A stretch of 64,000 bases of DNA from Shewanella pealeana ATCC 700345 (GTDB taxonomy: Bacteria; Pseudomonadota; Gammaproteobacteria; Enterobacterales; Shewanellaceae), in assembly GCF_000018285.1 (NCBI RefSeq), contig NC_009901.1, forward strand, positions 1,735,001-1,799,000, written 5' to 3'. The stretch's first letter is position 1, and each line of letters starts with the position of its first letter. A program made the position numbers and the translations under genes. Below the pieces are notes generated by a model, which did not search any database, was not told where the DNA came from, and saw nothing but the letters and a program-made list of their open reading frames with translations. Positions 7,890 to 17,142 of this stretch are shown here, one piece after another.

Positions 7890-10800
7890 TGTCATTTCGG
7901 ATAAAGACGATCCTCGGGATTGCTGTCATCGAAGGTGTGCTGCTAATGCTGCTGGTGTATACCAGTGTCGATTATTTGAAAACCTCGAATCAAGCAGAGA
8001 TCGAAAAACGTGCCAGCTCTACCGCTTCTCTATTTGCTGCGGCTGCAAAGGATGCGGTGATCAGTACCGACCTATCAACCCTAAATGTGCTTGCTAATGA
8101 GCTGTTAACGACTTCCCAGGTCCTCTATGTCAATATTTACGATCAAAGCCGATTATTGGTCAGTGTCGGTAGCATTAACGGCGGCTCAGTCGCCTCGTTA
8201 GATAGCGGCATTGGCAATGTTGATGACGGTATCTTAGACATTGAAAGGGATGTACAAGAGTCGGGCTTTACCTATGGCAAGGTTGAGCTGGGTTTTGATA
8301 CCGCGGCGCTAGATAGTTTTATTACCGATGCCAGAACACGTTTCCTGACCATTGCGGGTATCGAGATGTTTTTGGTGGCGCTGTTCTCTTGGCTATTAGG
8401 CCACTATTTGACCCGCAATTTGGCGCTGCTAAAGAGCGCATCTCAACGAATTTTACAAGGAGAATCTAAAGTTCAGATCCCCGTCAGTAGTGATGATGAG
8501 ATAGGTAAAACCATGTTGGCGTTTAATCAAATGGTTAAAAAAGTCGCCGACAAGAATCAGGCCTTAGTGAGTGCCAATGTTCGACTCAATGCCATATTAC
8601 AGACTGCTGTAGATGGCTTTGTGGTCGTTGATACTCAGGGTGTCATTGAAGAGGTTAACCCAGCAGTTAGTCGCCTGTTTGGTTACAGTCCCTCAGAACT
8701 GATAGGGCGAAATGTTTCATTATTGATGCCATCGAATGAACGCAATATGCATGATGAATATATTCAGCACTACCTAAAAAGTGCAGATGATAAAACAGTA
8801 GGCAAAGGACGCGAGCTGTTAGCACAGAAAAAAGATGGCAGCCTGTTCTCTATTGAGCTGTCTATATCAAAAATGCGTATCGATGATGAGGTGCTTTTCT
8901 TAGGCTTAGTGAAGGACTTAAGTGATGTAAAGTGTGCTCAGGCAGCGGCTCAAAGAACGGAGTCTATTTTATTGGCAACTCTTGAAGGCAGTAAAGATGC
9001 GTTAGTGACGATAGATACGAGTGGTGCCATTCAAGAAGTGAATGACGCTGCATGTTTGCTGTTTAAGTTTCACTCTGAACAGATGATAGGCCAACGATTA
9101 GAAGAGGTGCTCTTTAGAGCTGATGAGAGGGATTGTTTTCATAATATCTTAGAAGAGTACCGTGCGACAGGCGAAGGGTTAGCGGTTAAACATTCTACTC
9201 AGATGAAAGCGACTCGCTCCGATGGTGAGAAGGTGGCCATTGAGCTGACGCTCATTCCTGTACAGTTAGGGCAAGAAATGTTGCTGACGGCATTTATTCG
9301 AGATATTTCACGTCGGATGGAATACGAAACTCAATTGAAATTGGCAAAAGAGCAAGCAGAGCAGGGCAGCGAGGCTAAATCTCGTTTTCTCGCGACCATG
9401 AGCCATGAGATCCGCTCTCCCCTCAATGCCGTGTTAGGGAGCGTCGAATTAATATTGGAGTCGACACTAAACAAAGAGCAGCGAATATATGCTGATACTG
9501 CCAAAGAGGCCGGTACGGCCCTGTTGAGTACAATTAATGACATTCTGGACTTTTCTAAAATTGAAGCGGGGCAAATAGTGCTAGAAGAGAGTGCTTTCAG
9601 CCCTGCTAAGCTTGCCACTCAAGTGCTACAAGTGTTATCGCCCAAGGCGCAGGATAAAGGGATTGCACTGGCGATTTATGTTAATCGTAATGTACCTGAG
9701 AGTTTGATTGGAGACGGTCAAAGGCTTAGGCAGGTGCTGCATAACTTGGTCGATAATGCGATTAAGTTTTCATTTGGTGGATGCGTTGCCATAGAGATGT
9801 GGTTAGCAGATGTTGATGAGGCACGGCTGTGTTGTAAGATCTCAGATCAAGGTATTGGGATAAGTGAAGAGTCTCAATTGACATTATTTGAAGAGTTTAG
9901 TCAGGTACATGATACCCATAATACCAACTACAGTGGTACAGGACTTGGCTTGGCTATTTGTGCTGAGCTCATTGCTCAGATGGGGGGGCACATAGGGGTT
10001 GATAGTCAGCAAGGTCAGGGAAGCTGCTTTAGTTTCGACCTTTTGCTGAAACGTGATGAAAAGGAGAAACATAGTTATGCGCCTTTGCCAATACACGCTA
10101 GGGTGCTCCTTGTGCACCCAAATGCGACCTATTGTAAGTTCATTAGCAGACAGTATAAGCAGTATGGTGTGACAGCAATTTGTGTCGACAGCATCGAGGC
10201 GATTTTCACGGCTTCGCAGGTACAAGGTCGCTTTAATCTGGTGTTGATTGATGAGCACTGCCTATTGGAGCTAAACGCTATGCGCGTTAATAGCGTCAAA
10301 CAAGACTATCTGCTCGAAGAGGGCATGATGGCCGCATTAATGACGGTAGTTGTACCTGAGGCTTCGGCACAGTTAAGAGAGATAGGTTTAGAGCAGGTGA
10401 TCAACAAACCTCTGAGCCGAGATATGATGCTAGGCATGCTAAGAGGAGAGCATGAGTCATCGGCTCATCAGGCTCAGGGTGAGCCTGTAGTGTCAACTTG
10501 TGATGAGCAACACTTGCCAATCTTGTTGGCCGAGGATAGCCCTGCAAATCAAATTGTTGCAAGTGCGTTGCTGAGTAAGGCCGGTTTTAAGGTTGAGATT
10601 GCTAATAACGGGATTGAAGCATTGAAAATGGCTAGCGCTAAAGACTATGGTTTGATCTTAATGGATATGAGAATGCCCGAGATGGACGGTATTGAAGCCA
10701 CGCAAAAGATATTACAGCGTAATCCATCTCAGGTTGTTATCGCTATGACTGCCAATGTGCAAAAAGAAGACGTTGAGCAGTGCATGAATGCAGGAATGAA

Positions 10801-11449
10801 AGCCTTTGTTCCTAAGCCTGTTAATCGAGTGAACCTTGTTAATGTGGTAAATCAATGGATTGTATCGGCCAAGGAAGAGGCTATAGTTAGCTATAAAGCT
10901 ATGGGGAAAGGTACAGAAGAGCCTTGTTCAGACAGTAATAATGTTAACCATGATAATGGCGAGAGTATCGATGACGATAAGGTTGTGCCATTTATGCAAA
11001 CTAAGAGAAAAAGCAAAGTGAGCGCTTTCAATGGGACTAAAGCGCCATTACAAACAAGTTCTCAGGGGAGTGAGGAGCTGGTGACTATCATAGATGAGGC
11101 TGTACTTGACGAGTTAACGGATATGTTAGGTGGGGAAGCAATAGATAGAATGATGAGCGTTTTCTTGACCGAGGCGCAAGAACGGCTGAGCATATTGCAG
11201 CTCTTGCTTTTGGAATATCAAAATGGAAATGGACTCGATTTGTCTGAGATTGATATTCAGGCCCATACACTTAAGAGCAGCTCAGGAAGTTTTGGAGCGG
11301 CGGGCTTATCTATTGCGGCTAAAGAATTAGAGTTAAGCGCTAAAGCTAAAGAGGTGGAGCGAGTTCCGCTATTGTTAGATGAGGTGATTGAGACGGCTCT
11401 GTTAACCCTCAAGGTATTTAAACAACGTTTTGAACTAACAAACGAGTAG
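7889..11449 (+). CDS. Hybrid sensor histidine kinase (HAMP-PAS-PAS-HisKA-HATPase-REC-REC-HPt)
   Basis: 1186 residues. In order: membrane segment about 7-28, periplasmic sensor about 30-155, second membrane segment about 155-176, HAMP about 178-230, two PAS domains (about 235-345 and 358-475), HisKA with His506 in MSHEIRSPLN, HATPase_c with N-box NLVDNAIKFS and GTGLGLAI, a degenerate receiver-like domain (about 735-860) lacking a clean DD/D/K set, a canonical receiver with Asp926 in LILMDMRMPEMDG, and an HPt domain with His1126 in AHTLKSSSGSFGAAG. It is a full phosphorelay protein at the inner membrane, organised like LuxQ/SypF/BarA kinases. The GTG start has AAGGAGAG eight bases upstream and overlaps the PhnD-like stop by one base. 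Likely targets are the sigma-54 regulator downstream and the phosphatase regulator encoded divergently. Confidence 0.9.
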   Translation: MSFRIKTILGIAVIEGVLLMLLVYTSVDYLKTSNQAEIEKRASSTASLFAAAAKDAVISTDLSTLNVLANELLTTSQVLYVNIYDQSRLLVSVGSINGGSVASLDSGIGNVDDGILDIERDVQESGFTYGKVELGFDTAALDSFITDARTRFLTIAGIEMFLVALFSWLLGHYLTRNLALLKSASQRILQGESKVQIPVSSDDEIGKTMLAFNQMVKKVADKNQALVSANVRLNAILQTAVDGFVVVDTQGVIEEVNPAVSRLFGYSPSELIGRNVSLLMPSNERNMHDEYIQHYLKSADDKTVGKGRELLAQKKDGSLFSIELSISKMRIDDEVLFLGLVKDLSDVKCAQAAAQRTESILLATLEGSKDALVTIDTSGAIQEVNDAACLLFKFHSEQMIGQRLEEVLFRADERDCFHNILEEYRATGEGLAVKHSTQMKATRSDGEKVAIELTLIPVQLGQEMLLTAFIRDISRRMEYETQLKLAKEQAEQGSEAKSRFLATMSHEIRSPLNAVLGSVELILESTLNKEQRIYADTAKEAGTALLSTINDILDFSKIEAGQIVLEESAFSPAKLATQVLQVLSPKAQDKGIALAIYVNRNVPESLIGDGQRLRQVLHNLVDNAIKFSFGGCVAIEMWLADVDEARLCCKISDQGIGISEESQLTLFEEFSQVHDTHNTNYSGTGLGLAICAELIAQMGGHIGVDSQQGQGSCFSFDLLLKRDEKEKHSYAPLPIHARVLLVHPNATYCKFISRQYKQYGVTAICVDSIEAIFTASQVQGRFNLVLIDEHCLLELNAMRVNSVKQDYLLEEGMMAALMTVVVPEASAQLREIGLEQVINKPLSRDMMLGMLRGEHESSAHQAQGEPVVSTCDEQHLPILLAEDSPANQIVASALLSKAGFKVEIANNGIEALKMASAKDYGLILMDMRMPEMDGIEATQKILQRNPSQVVIAMTANVQKEDVEQCMNAGMKAFVPKPVNRVNLVNVVNQWIVSAKEEAIVSYKAMGKGTEEPCSDSNNVNHDNGESIDDDKVVPFMQTKRKSKVSAFNGTKAPLQTSSQGSEELVTIIDEAVLDELTDMLGGEAIDRMMSVFLTEAQERLSILQLLLLEYQNGNGLDLSEIDIQAHTLKSSSGSFGAAGLSIAAKELELSAKAKEVERVPLLLDEVIETALLTLKVFKQRFELTNE

Positions 11450-11557
11450 TAATTACTGCTAGACTTAGCAATATGCTCATGCGAGTCATGCTAGTTTAAT
11501 TCTTTGATATTAGGCAAGTTATCGCGATAGTTGTTCTTATTAATAGGCTGACCTTAT

Positions 11558-13054
11558 ATGGATATAGCAAGCTCATTTACCACCTTGCTCGTCGAAGACA
11601 GTATGTCTCTCGGGGCGCTTTATACAGAATACCTTCGCACGGAGGGGGCGCGAGTCACTCATGTTAATCATGGGAGTGATGCGTTGAATGAGCTTAAACG
11701 CTGGCAACCGGATCTATTAGTGCTCGATATTCAGCTACCAGATATGTCTGGGATGGATATTTTGGAGATCGTACAGTCAGAGTACCCAGATGTTACCGTC
11801 ATAATGATCACTGCCCACGGCAGCATTGATATCGCTGTCGATGCCATGCGCTCGGGGGCGTTTGATTTTCTTATTAAACCTTTCGATGCAAAACGTTTAT
11901 CCATTACCGTACGTAATGCATTAAAACAGCGTCAGCTTGTTAATCTTGTCGCCAAGTACGAGAGTAGCCTGCCTAAGCCACATTATATGGGGTTCATTGG
12001 AGAGTCGTTGGCGATGCAAACCGTATATAAAACTATCGATTGTGTAGCGAGCAGCAAAGCTTCGGCCTTTATCATTGGTGAAAGTGGTACGGGTAAAGAG
12101 GTGTGTGCTCATGCGATACACAATGCGGGTAACCGTAGCGATGGGCCATTTGTGGCTTTAAACTGTGCGTCAATCCCAAAGGATTTGATTGAAAGTGAGA
12201 TTTTTGGTCACACCAAAGGGGCGTTTACTGGCGCGATAGCCAATAGAGATGGCGCGGCGACACGGGCGCATAAGGGCACGCTTTTTCTTGATGAGATCTG
12301 CGAGATGGATTTGGAGCTGCAGAGTAAGCTACTGCGCTTTATTCAAACCGGTGTGTTTCAACGTGTTGGGGCTACAAAAGAAGAAAAGGTCGATGTACGC
12401 TTTGTCAGTGCGACTAACCGTATGCCTTGGGATGAAGTTAAAGCGGGGCGTTTTAGAGAGGATCTATTCTACCGTTTACATGTGATCCCAATTGAGCTGC
12501 CGCCGCTGAGAATGCGCGGCAAAGATATTTTGCTGCTGGCATCCTCTTTACTCAAAGAGTACAACAAAGAAGAGGGTAAGACGTTTAAGGGATTTAGCCC
12601 TGAAGCTAAGCAATGCTTAAAGTCTTACCCATGGCCCGGTAATGTTAGGCAATTACAGAACGTTATTAGGCAGATAGTGGTATTGAATGACAGCGAAACG
12701 ATTGAGATTGATATGTTACCAATACAGCTGACATCGACTTCAGCGATTAAATCTGAAGTCGCTAAGCCACAGGCGGCGGTTGTTAAGTCTCAGTCTCTCC
12801 GAGGTGACTCTGACGCCTCCTCTTTTCTTGATGGAATAGAGCGCGCGGCTTTTTCTGGTTCCGAGCAATATGCTAAATCTGCCAATGAAAAAAGTGATGA
12901 TATTGTACCGCTATGGAAGACAGAGAAGCAGACCATTGAAAATGCTATAGCACGTTGTGATGGCAATGTGCCTAAGGCCGCAGCATTATTGGATATCAGT
13001 GCATCGACTATCTATCGAAAACGCCAGTCATGGGATGAGTTAGAAAAAGCTTAA
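11558..13054 (+). CDS. LuxO/SypG-like sigma-54-dependent response regulator
   Basis: 498 residues with a receiver domain (Asp57 in LLVLDIQLPDMSG; Thr/Lys switch residues in MITAHGS and IKPF), an AAA+ activator domain (Walker A GESGTGKE, the sigma-54-contacting GAFTGA, Walker B GTLFLDEICEMD, and WPGNVRQLQN), and a Fis-type helix-turn-helix at the C-terminus (NVPKAAALLDISASTIYRKRQ). The sequence strongly resembles LuxO and its paralogue SypG, the activator of syp polysaccharide promoters. A linker of about 90 residues between the AAA+ and HTH parts is longer than in LuxO. It follows the hybrid kinase by about 110 bases. The presence of sigma-54-type promoters in front of the two divergent operons suggests they are its targets. 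Confidence 0.88.
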   Translation: MDIASSFTTLLVEDSMSLGALYTEYLRTEGARVTHVNHGSDALNELKRWQPDLLVLDIQLPDMSGMDILEIVQSEYPDVTVIMITAHGSIDIAVDAMRSGAFDFLIKPFDAKRLSITVRNALKQRQLVNLVAKYESSLPKPHYMGFIGESLAMQTVYKTIDCVASSKASAFIIGESGTGKEVCAHAIHNAGNRSDGPFVALNCASIPKDLIESEIFGHTKGAFTGAIANRDGAATRAHKGTLFLDEICEMDLELQSKLLRFIQTGVFQRVGATKEEKVDVRFVSATNRMPWDEVKAGRFREDLFYRLHVIPIELPPLRMRGKDILLLASSLLKEYNKEEGKTFKGFSPEAKQCLKSYPWPGNVRQLQNVIRQIVVLNDSETIEIDMLPIQLTSTSAIKSEVAKPQAAVVKSQSLRGDSDASSFLDGIERAAFSGSEQYAKSANEKSDDIVPLWKTEKQTIENAIARCDGNVPKAAALLDISASTIYRKRQSWDELEKA

Positions 13055-13120
13055 GTCACTAAAACCTTAACTAATGTTTTAGTATTAAGTAATCAAGCTT
13101 ATCGATAGAGCTCAGCAAAT

Positions 13121-13153
13121 GAAAAGAGTAGACTGAGGGTCTACTCTTTTTTG
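13121..13153 (+). terminator. Rho-independent terminator after the sigma-54 regulator gene
   Basis: A 12-base-pair stem (AAAAGAGTAGAC with GTCTACTCTTTT) with a short loop is followed by a T run. It lies 65 bases after the regulator stop and shows that the long upstream reading of the next gene from a TTG here is not its real start. Confidence 0.85.
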
Positions 13154-13183
13154 TTTCAAACTTTTTGTAATGAAGAGACCGCC

Positions 13184-13933
13184 ATGAAATATCTTGTTGA
13201 TACCCATACTCATACGATTGCTTCGACCCATGCTTATAGTACGTTGCAAGAATATATTGCGATGGCCAAGCATAAAGGCATTAAGTTATTTGCCACTACC
13301 GACCATGGGCCCGATATGGCCGACGCCCCCCACTTTTGGCATTTTGTGAACTTACGAGTATTACCACGAATTGTTGATGGCGTGGGCATTTTACGAGGCA
13401 TCGAAGCCAATATTAAAAATGTGGTCGGAGAGATAGACTTCTTTGGTGATTACCTGCAAGAGTTAGATATTGTTCTCGCCGGTTTTCATGAACCCGTTTT
13501 TGCGCCAAGCAATAAAGAAACTCATACTGCTGCACTTATAAACTGTATCATGAGTGGTCATGTCGATATCATTACTCATCCAGGCAACCCAGCTTACCCA
13601 ATAGACATTGCTGCCGTTGCCAAGGCAGCCGCCGAGAATAATGTCGCCCTTGAGATCAATAACTCCTCTTTTTTAACTTCTCGAAAAGGCAGTGAACATA
13701 ACTGTTTGGCCATTGCCAAGGCGGTTAAAGAGGCGGGCGGGCTATTGGTGATGGGCTCTGATTCTCACGTGGCATACAGCCTAGGAGATTTCACTCAGGC
13801 CGAGCAGATTATCGAGCAAGCCGATTTTCCCATTGAGCGTTTGCTCAACCGTAGCCCCGAGGCTTTACTGGCATTTTTGTCAGCAAGAGGCCATGGCTCG
13901 CTCGATGAATATTCGGCGCTACTCGAAAACTAA
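13184..13933 (+). CDS. ycdX: PHP-domain phosphatase, YcdX family
   Basis: About 249 residues of a polymerase-and-histidinol-phosphatase domain protein. The metal-binding motifs are [10 protein letters not shown] at the N-terminus, ATTDHGP near residue 40, GIEAN near 75, HPGNP near 132 and the SDSH motif near 195. It aligns closely from memory with E. coli YcdX, a trinuclear-zinc phosphatase implicated in swarming. The start at this ATG aligns with YcdX and has GAAGAG upstream; an upstream TTG lies inside a terminator and is rejected. The stop codon falls in a short AAAACY tandem repeat. Physiological substrate is not established for the family. Confidence 0.88.
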   Translation: MKYLVDTHTHTIASTHAYSTLQEYIAMAKHKGIKLFATTDHGPDMADAPHFWHFVNLRVLPRIVDGVGILRGIEANIKNVVGEIDFFGDYLQELDIVLAGFHEPVFAPSNKETHTAALINCIMSGHVDIITHPGNPAYPIDIAAVAKAAAENNVALEINNSSFLTSRKGSEHNCLAIAKAVKEAGGLLVMGSDSHVAYSLGDFTQAEQIIEQADFPIERLLNRSPEALLAFLSARGHGSLDEYSALLEN

Positions 13934-13960
13934 AACCAAAACTAAAACTAAAACCAAAAA
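13926..13960. repeat. Hexanucleotide tandem repeat (AAAACY), almost six units
   Basis: Units AAAACT/AAAACC repeat five times plus a partial unit, covering the ycdX stop codon and reaching to 24 bases before rfbD. Changes in unit number would alter the spacing in front of rfbD but not a reading frame. Confidence 0.8.
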
Positions 13961-13984
13961 GATAGCAGAGATAATTAAAGTAAG

Positions 13985-15076
13985 ATGAGAATTCTTATCA
14001 CAGGAGCCGCAGGTCAACTTGGACAGGCATTGCTATCGATAGCGGGGCTTACACAGGTTAATTTGGCAGAGCGAACCGTCGCTCAGCAAATGCTGGTGGC
14101 TTTGTTACCCGAAGCGTTAGAGTGCATCGAAACAACAGATGAAGTGATTGGTGTTTCTCATCAAGCGCTCGATATTTGCGATATAGATTCAATACGTAAA
14201 GCATTCGATACTATAGCTCCCGATGTTGTGATTAACTGCGCCGCCTATAACGCAGTTGATAAGGCTGAGTTTGATATCGACAAGGCAATGCTTATTAATG
14301 CCGAAGGGCCTAAATTACTCGCCGGTGAGTGTCAGCGCCACAATATAAGACTCGTGCATATCTCAACTGACTTTGTGTTCGATGGTGAGTTATTACGTGC
14401 ATACACAGAGCAAGATAGCCCCGCGCCGCTGTCGGTTTATGGCAAGAGTAAGCTAGAAGGGGAGCGCTGGGTCAGTGATATCTTGGGCTCAAAGGCAACG
14501 ATTATTCGTACCTCTTGGCTCTACAGTTGTTATGGCCATAATTTTGTTAAAACCATGCAGAGTTTGTTTAAGGTCAAAGAGAGCCTGTCGGTAATAAACG
14601 ATCAATATGGTAGCCCTACTTGGTGTGAAGCCTTAGCCGTAGCAATTTTTATGCTCGTAAAGCAAACTCAGGCGACAATTTTGACTCGCCCGTCAGTATG
14701 CGAGGATAAACCCGCTAAAGGCTTAGCTGATTTATACCACTATGCTGCTAGTGCTAGCGCTTCATGGTATGAGTTTGCCTGTGAAATTCAACGTCAGGCA
14801 GGCTCTGTCACAGAGCTCGCACCAAGCACAAAATTATCACAAAACAAAGAATTCGCACCAAACAGTGCTGATTGTTCAATACTGCCCATTACGACTAAAG
14901 CTTGGCAAGAGTTACATGATAACCGATTAGCATTAAGGCCAAAGCAAAGTGCTTTGAATACGCAAAAGTTGTGTCATCAGTTAGCTATCGAGCCGGGGAG
15001 TCTACTCACTGCAACTTGGCAGCAACAGTTAGCAGCCATGGTTAGCTATCAAAAGGTTAAAAGCCGGGAAAGCTGA
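13985..15076 (+). CDS. rfbD: dTDP-4-dehydrorhamnose reductase (RmlD), extended form
   Basis: 363 residues of an extended short-chain dehydrogenase. The dinucleotide motif GAAGQLG is at residues 7-13, the STDFVFDG motif near 125 and the catalytic YGKSK near 150, all typical of RmlD, which makes the last step of dTDP-L-rhamnose synthesis with NAD(P)H. It is about 60 residues longer than E. coli RmlD, owing to extra segments near residues 35-55 and about 235-300. No rmlA, rmlB or rmlC is in the window, so partner genes must be elsewhere. The last residues (KVKSRES) run into the adjoining intergenic repeat. The reductase call is good; the exact sugar nucleotide is inferred from the family. Confidence 0.82.
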   Translation: MRILITGAAGQLGQALLSIAGLTQVNLAERTVAQQMLVALLPEALECIETTDEVIGVSHQALDICDIDSIRKAFDTIAPDVVINCAAYNAVDKAEFDIDKAMLINAEGPKLLAGECQRHNIRLVHISTDFVFDGELLRAYTEQDSPAPLSVYGKSKLEGERWVSDILGSKATIIRTSWLYSCYGHNFVKTMQSLFKVKESLSVINDQYGSPTWCEALAVAIFMLVKQTQATILTRPSVCEDKPAKGLADLYHYAASASASWYEFACEIQRQAGSVTELAPSTKLSQNKEFAPNSADCSILPITTKAWQELHDNRLALRPKQSALNTQKLCHQLAIEPGSLLTATWQQQLAAMVSYQKVKSRES

Positions 15077-15379
15077 GAAGGTCCTAGGAAAAGCAGGTCC
15101 TAGGTTAAAGCTAAGATGGAAAAGCGGATCGCCCTGCGGCCTTACGGTAAACGGAAGGTTCGCATACTCACTCACGGTAGCGGCATGGAAGGGCGCTTTG
15201 CTTCTAGGGGAAGCTCAGACGAAAAAGAAGAGAAAGCCGGAAAAAGCAGGAAAAGCAGAAAAACAAAGAAGTGGACGATACGGTGCTTTGTTTTTTGCTT
15301 TTCCTAGCAGGGCGTAGCCCGCCCTAGCAGTGAGCTTGCGAACGTCCTAGGATCATCTTTTAGACCTAGGACCTTCTTT
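15076..15379. repeat. CCTAGG-type intergenic repeat, copy C
   Basis: Fills the gap between convergent rfbD and the Wzi-like gene. The left end reads GAGAAGGTCCTAGG and the right end CCTAGGACCTTCTTT, an inverted pair. Internal blocks shared with the other copies are GCGGCCTTACGGTAAACGG, GGAAGGGCGCTTTGCTTC, the hairpin GGGCGTAGCCCGCCC and GCAGTGAGCTTGCGAACG. Small open frames inside it, such as one at 15116-15307, are not genes. Confidence 0.85.
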
Positions 15380-15386
15380 GCAAATA

Positions 15387-16853
15387 TTAGAAACGTCTTT
15401 CCCAGCCAGCGTAAATCGTGGTGTCCCAGTCATCGCCACCTGATGTGACATATTTGCTGTAGCCAACTGTGCCACCAACCTTTAAAGTACCTTGATAGAA
15501 AGGTCTGTGGTAGCTGGTATCAAACTGGTATACGCGCTCGTACTCGCCAGGAGACACAGGATTGCCACCTTCAGGGTTACCTGTATCTGTACCGTCGGTA
15601 TTGAGTCTTAACCAGCGGAACTTGTTGCTAATGTTCTGTCCGCCGCCAAGTTGGGTTATTCCACCTACCACTAAGGTGGTGGCATCGTTATCATAGGTGC
15701 TGCCTAGACTTTTGCCGTAGTAACGGTAACCATCTTTATAGAAACCATGCTCATAGAGGCAGTTATAAGCGTTAGAGTCGATACCACAGGCCACTTGAGT
15801 ATCTGAATACTCAACAAATACACGGGTATTGATATCGGCTAAAAAGAAGTCAACGCCGCCCATGTTAGCCGAGTTAATCAGCTTGTTTTTGCCGTTGTGG
15901 TAATCTTCGTGAATACGCTCGTAGTAGATACCGTATGGAATGCCAAAAGCGGTATCTGACCAGCGGAAATCATAGCCAGCCAGCATGTTCTCTTGGCCGT
16001 TTGTGACTTCGCCTTCGCTCATGCCGCCATTAAATAAGCCATCCCACCAGTCGCCTAGGCTATTACCGTAACCTTCACCGCCCCACTGCATGGTCCAAGA
16101 GAAGCCGACTTCTAGTTTAGAGATAGGTCTTAATGTACCGCGAGCGCCCCAATGCTTGGCATCTGGCACATAACGGCCGCTTTCCATCTGACTAAATGAG
16201 GTGGTAAAGGTCCAAGGGCCAATCCAGTTAAGCCATGGGGTTTCAAATGCTTGGCTGTTATTGCGGCTAAGGGTCATTCCTGGCATAGGTCGAGCATTGG
16301 TGGTTTGAATTAAACCGCTGTCCCAACCTGGTCCCCAATACTTTTGCTGTGCGCCAGCACTAACAATCCAGTTACCAAGCATCACTGCGGCAAAACTGTC
16401 ATCTAAACGTGTGCTGTTACCATCAATCGGGTCGTAGTGGTAACTGGTCGCCAAGCGGCCACTAAACCAGTCTTTAGTCACTTCGGCTGATACAGCGACC
16501 TCTGCTTTGTCACGGTAGTCTTGGCCAAAACCAATAAAGCGTGTGGTATCCGAGCCGCCAGCAAGTTCGATTTTGCTGCTCATGCCGCGGTGATCATGCT
16601 CATAAGCACTTATGACTCTCTCGAATGCATCTCGTTGCACGCTGGATAAGCCAGTTTGATCTGCCTTGTCCATATCTTGCTTAATACCATCCCACATCAG
16701 TGGGTAAGTGGTGATTGGCTGAACAATCACGCCCGTATCAGACAGCAGTTGAATATCGGCTCTTAGGGGTAAGTCAGTCGGTTCAACCCACCATGCGGCT
16801 TGTGCCGTGCTGCAACCAAGCAATAATAAACTAGATAGTAATTTAAGTTTCAT
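15387..16853 (-). CDS. Wzi-like capsule assembly outer-membrane protein
   Basis: About 488 residues with a clear signal peptide (cut after STAQA near residue 20) and a mature part dominated by alternating aromatic/hydrophobic strands, ending in a C-terminal Phe (GWERRF) typical of outer-membrane barrels. Segments such as QKYWGPGWDSGL, RNNSQAFETPWLNWIGPW and WGARGTLRP are characteristic of the capsule-assembly Wzi family, lectin-like barrels that help anchor surface polysaccharide. The start at the second Met gives a normal signal peptide (MKLKLLSSLLLLG); six residues upstream are probably untranslated. It converges on rfbD across repeat copy C. A role in retaining the polysaccharide exported by the locus at the left end is an inference from proximity. 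Confidence 0.85.
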   Translation of the reverse strand: MKLKLLSSLLLLGCSTAQAAWWVEPTDLPLRADIQLLSDTGVIVQPITTYPLMWDGIKQDMDKADQTGLSSVQRDAFERVISAYEHDHRGMSSKIELAGGSDTTRFIGFGQDYRDKAEVAVSAEVTKDWFSGRLATSYHYDPIDGNSTRLDDSFAAVMLGNWIVSAGAQQKYWGPGWDSGLIQTTNARPMPGMTLSRNNSQAFETPWLNWIGPWTFTTSFSQMESGRYVPDAKHWGARGTLRPISKLEVGFSWTMQWGGEGYGNSLGDWWDGLFNGGMSEGEVTNGQENMLAGYDFRWSDTAFGIPYGIYYERIHEDYHNGKNKLINSANMGGVDFFLADINTRVFVEYSDTQVACGIDSNAYNCLYEHGFYKDGYRYYGKSLGSTYDNDATTLVVGGITQLGGGQNISNKFRWLRLNTDGTDTGNPEGGNPVSPGEYERVYQFDTSYHRPFYQGTLKVGGTVGYSKYVTSGGDDWDTTIYAGWERRF

Positions 16854-17142
16854 TGGGATCCCTTTTGTCAATGCAGCGCATTTTAGAGGAATTCACTGCA
16901 TGGCGATAGTAGCGGGTTATATCAAAGATAAAATAGACACAAAGTGTGACATATCTCGATATACATAGCTGATGCACGGCTCTGAAAGCTAAGCTTTATT
17001 TAGGTTTTTGCCAGTGTAAAACGGGATTTTATTCTATGGTTTAAGGGGAGACCAAATAGAGTTGGTTTCTAACATGGAATTAGCGTGATGAAACCGGAGT
17101 GATGACTTAAGTTTTCATATCGCCTTTACAGGGAGTTTATCT

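Noticed and set aside
9331..10258. Antisense open frames within the hybrid kinase gene
   Set aside because: They have no ribosome sites and mirror the sense codon pattern; treated as shadows of the real gene.
11088..11270. Antisense frame over the HPt domain
   Set aside because: No start signals and no recognisable product; the HPt coding is clear on the other strand.
13151..13183. TTG start adding 11 residues to the YcdX-like protein
   Set aside because: The TTG is in the T run of the preceding terminator, and the family starts at the later ATG.
15116..15307. 63-codon open frame between rfbD and the Wzi-like gene
   Set aside because: It lies wholly inside repeat copy C, has no ribosome site, and its composition (KSRKSRKTKK) reflects AAAGC-rich repeat sequence.
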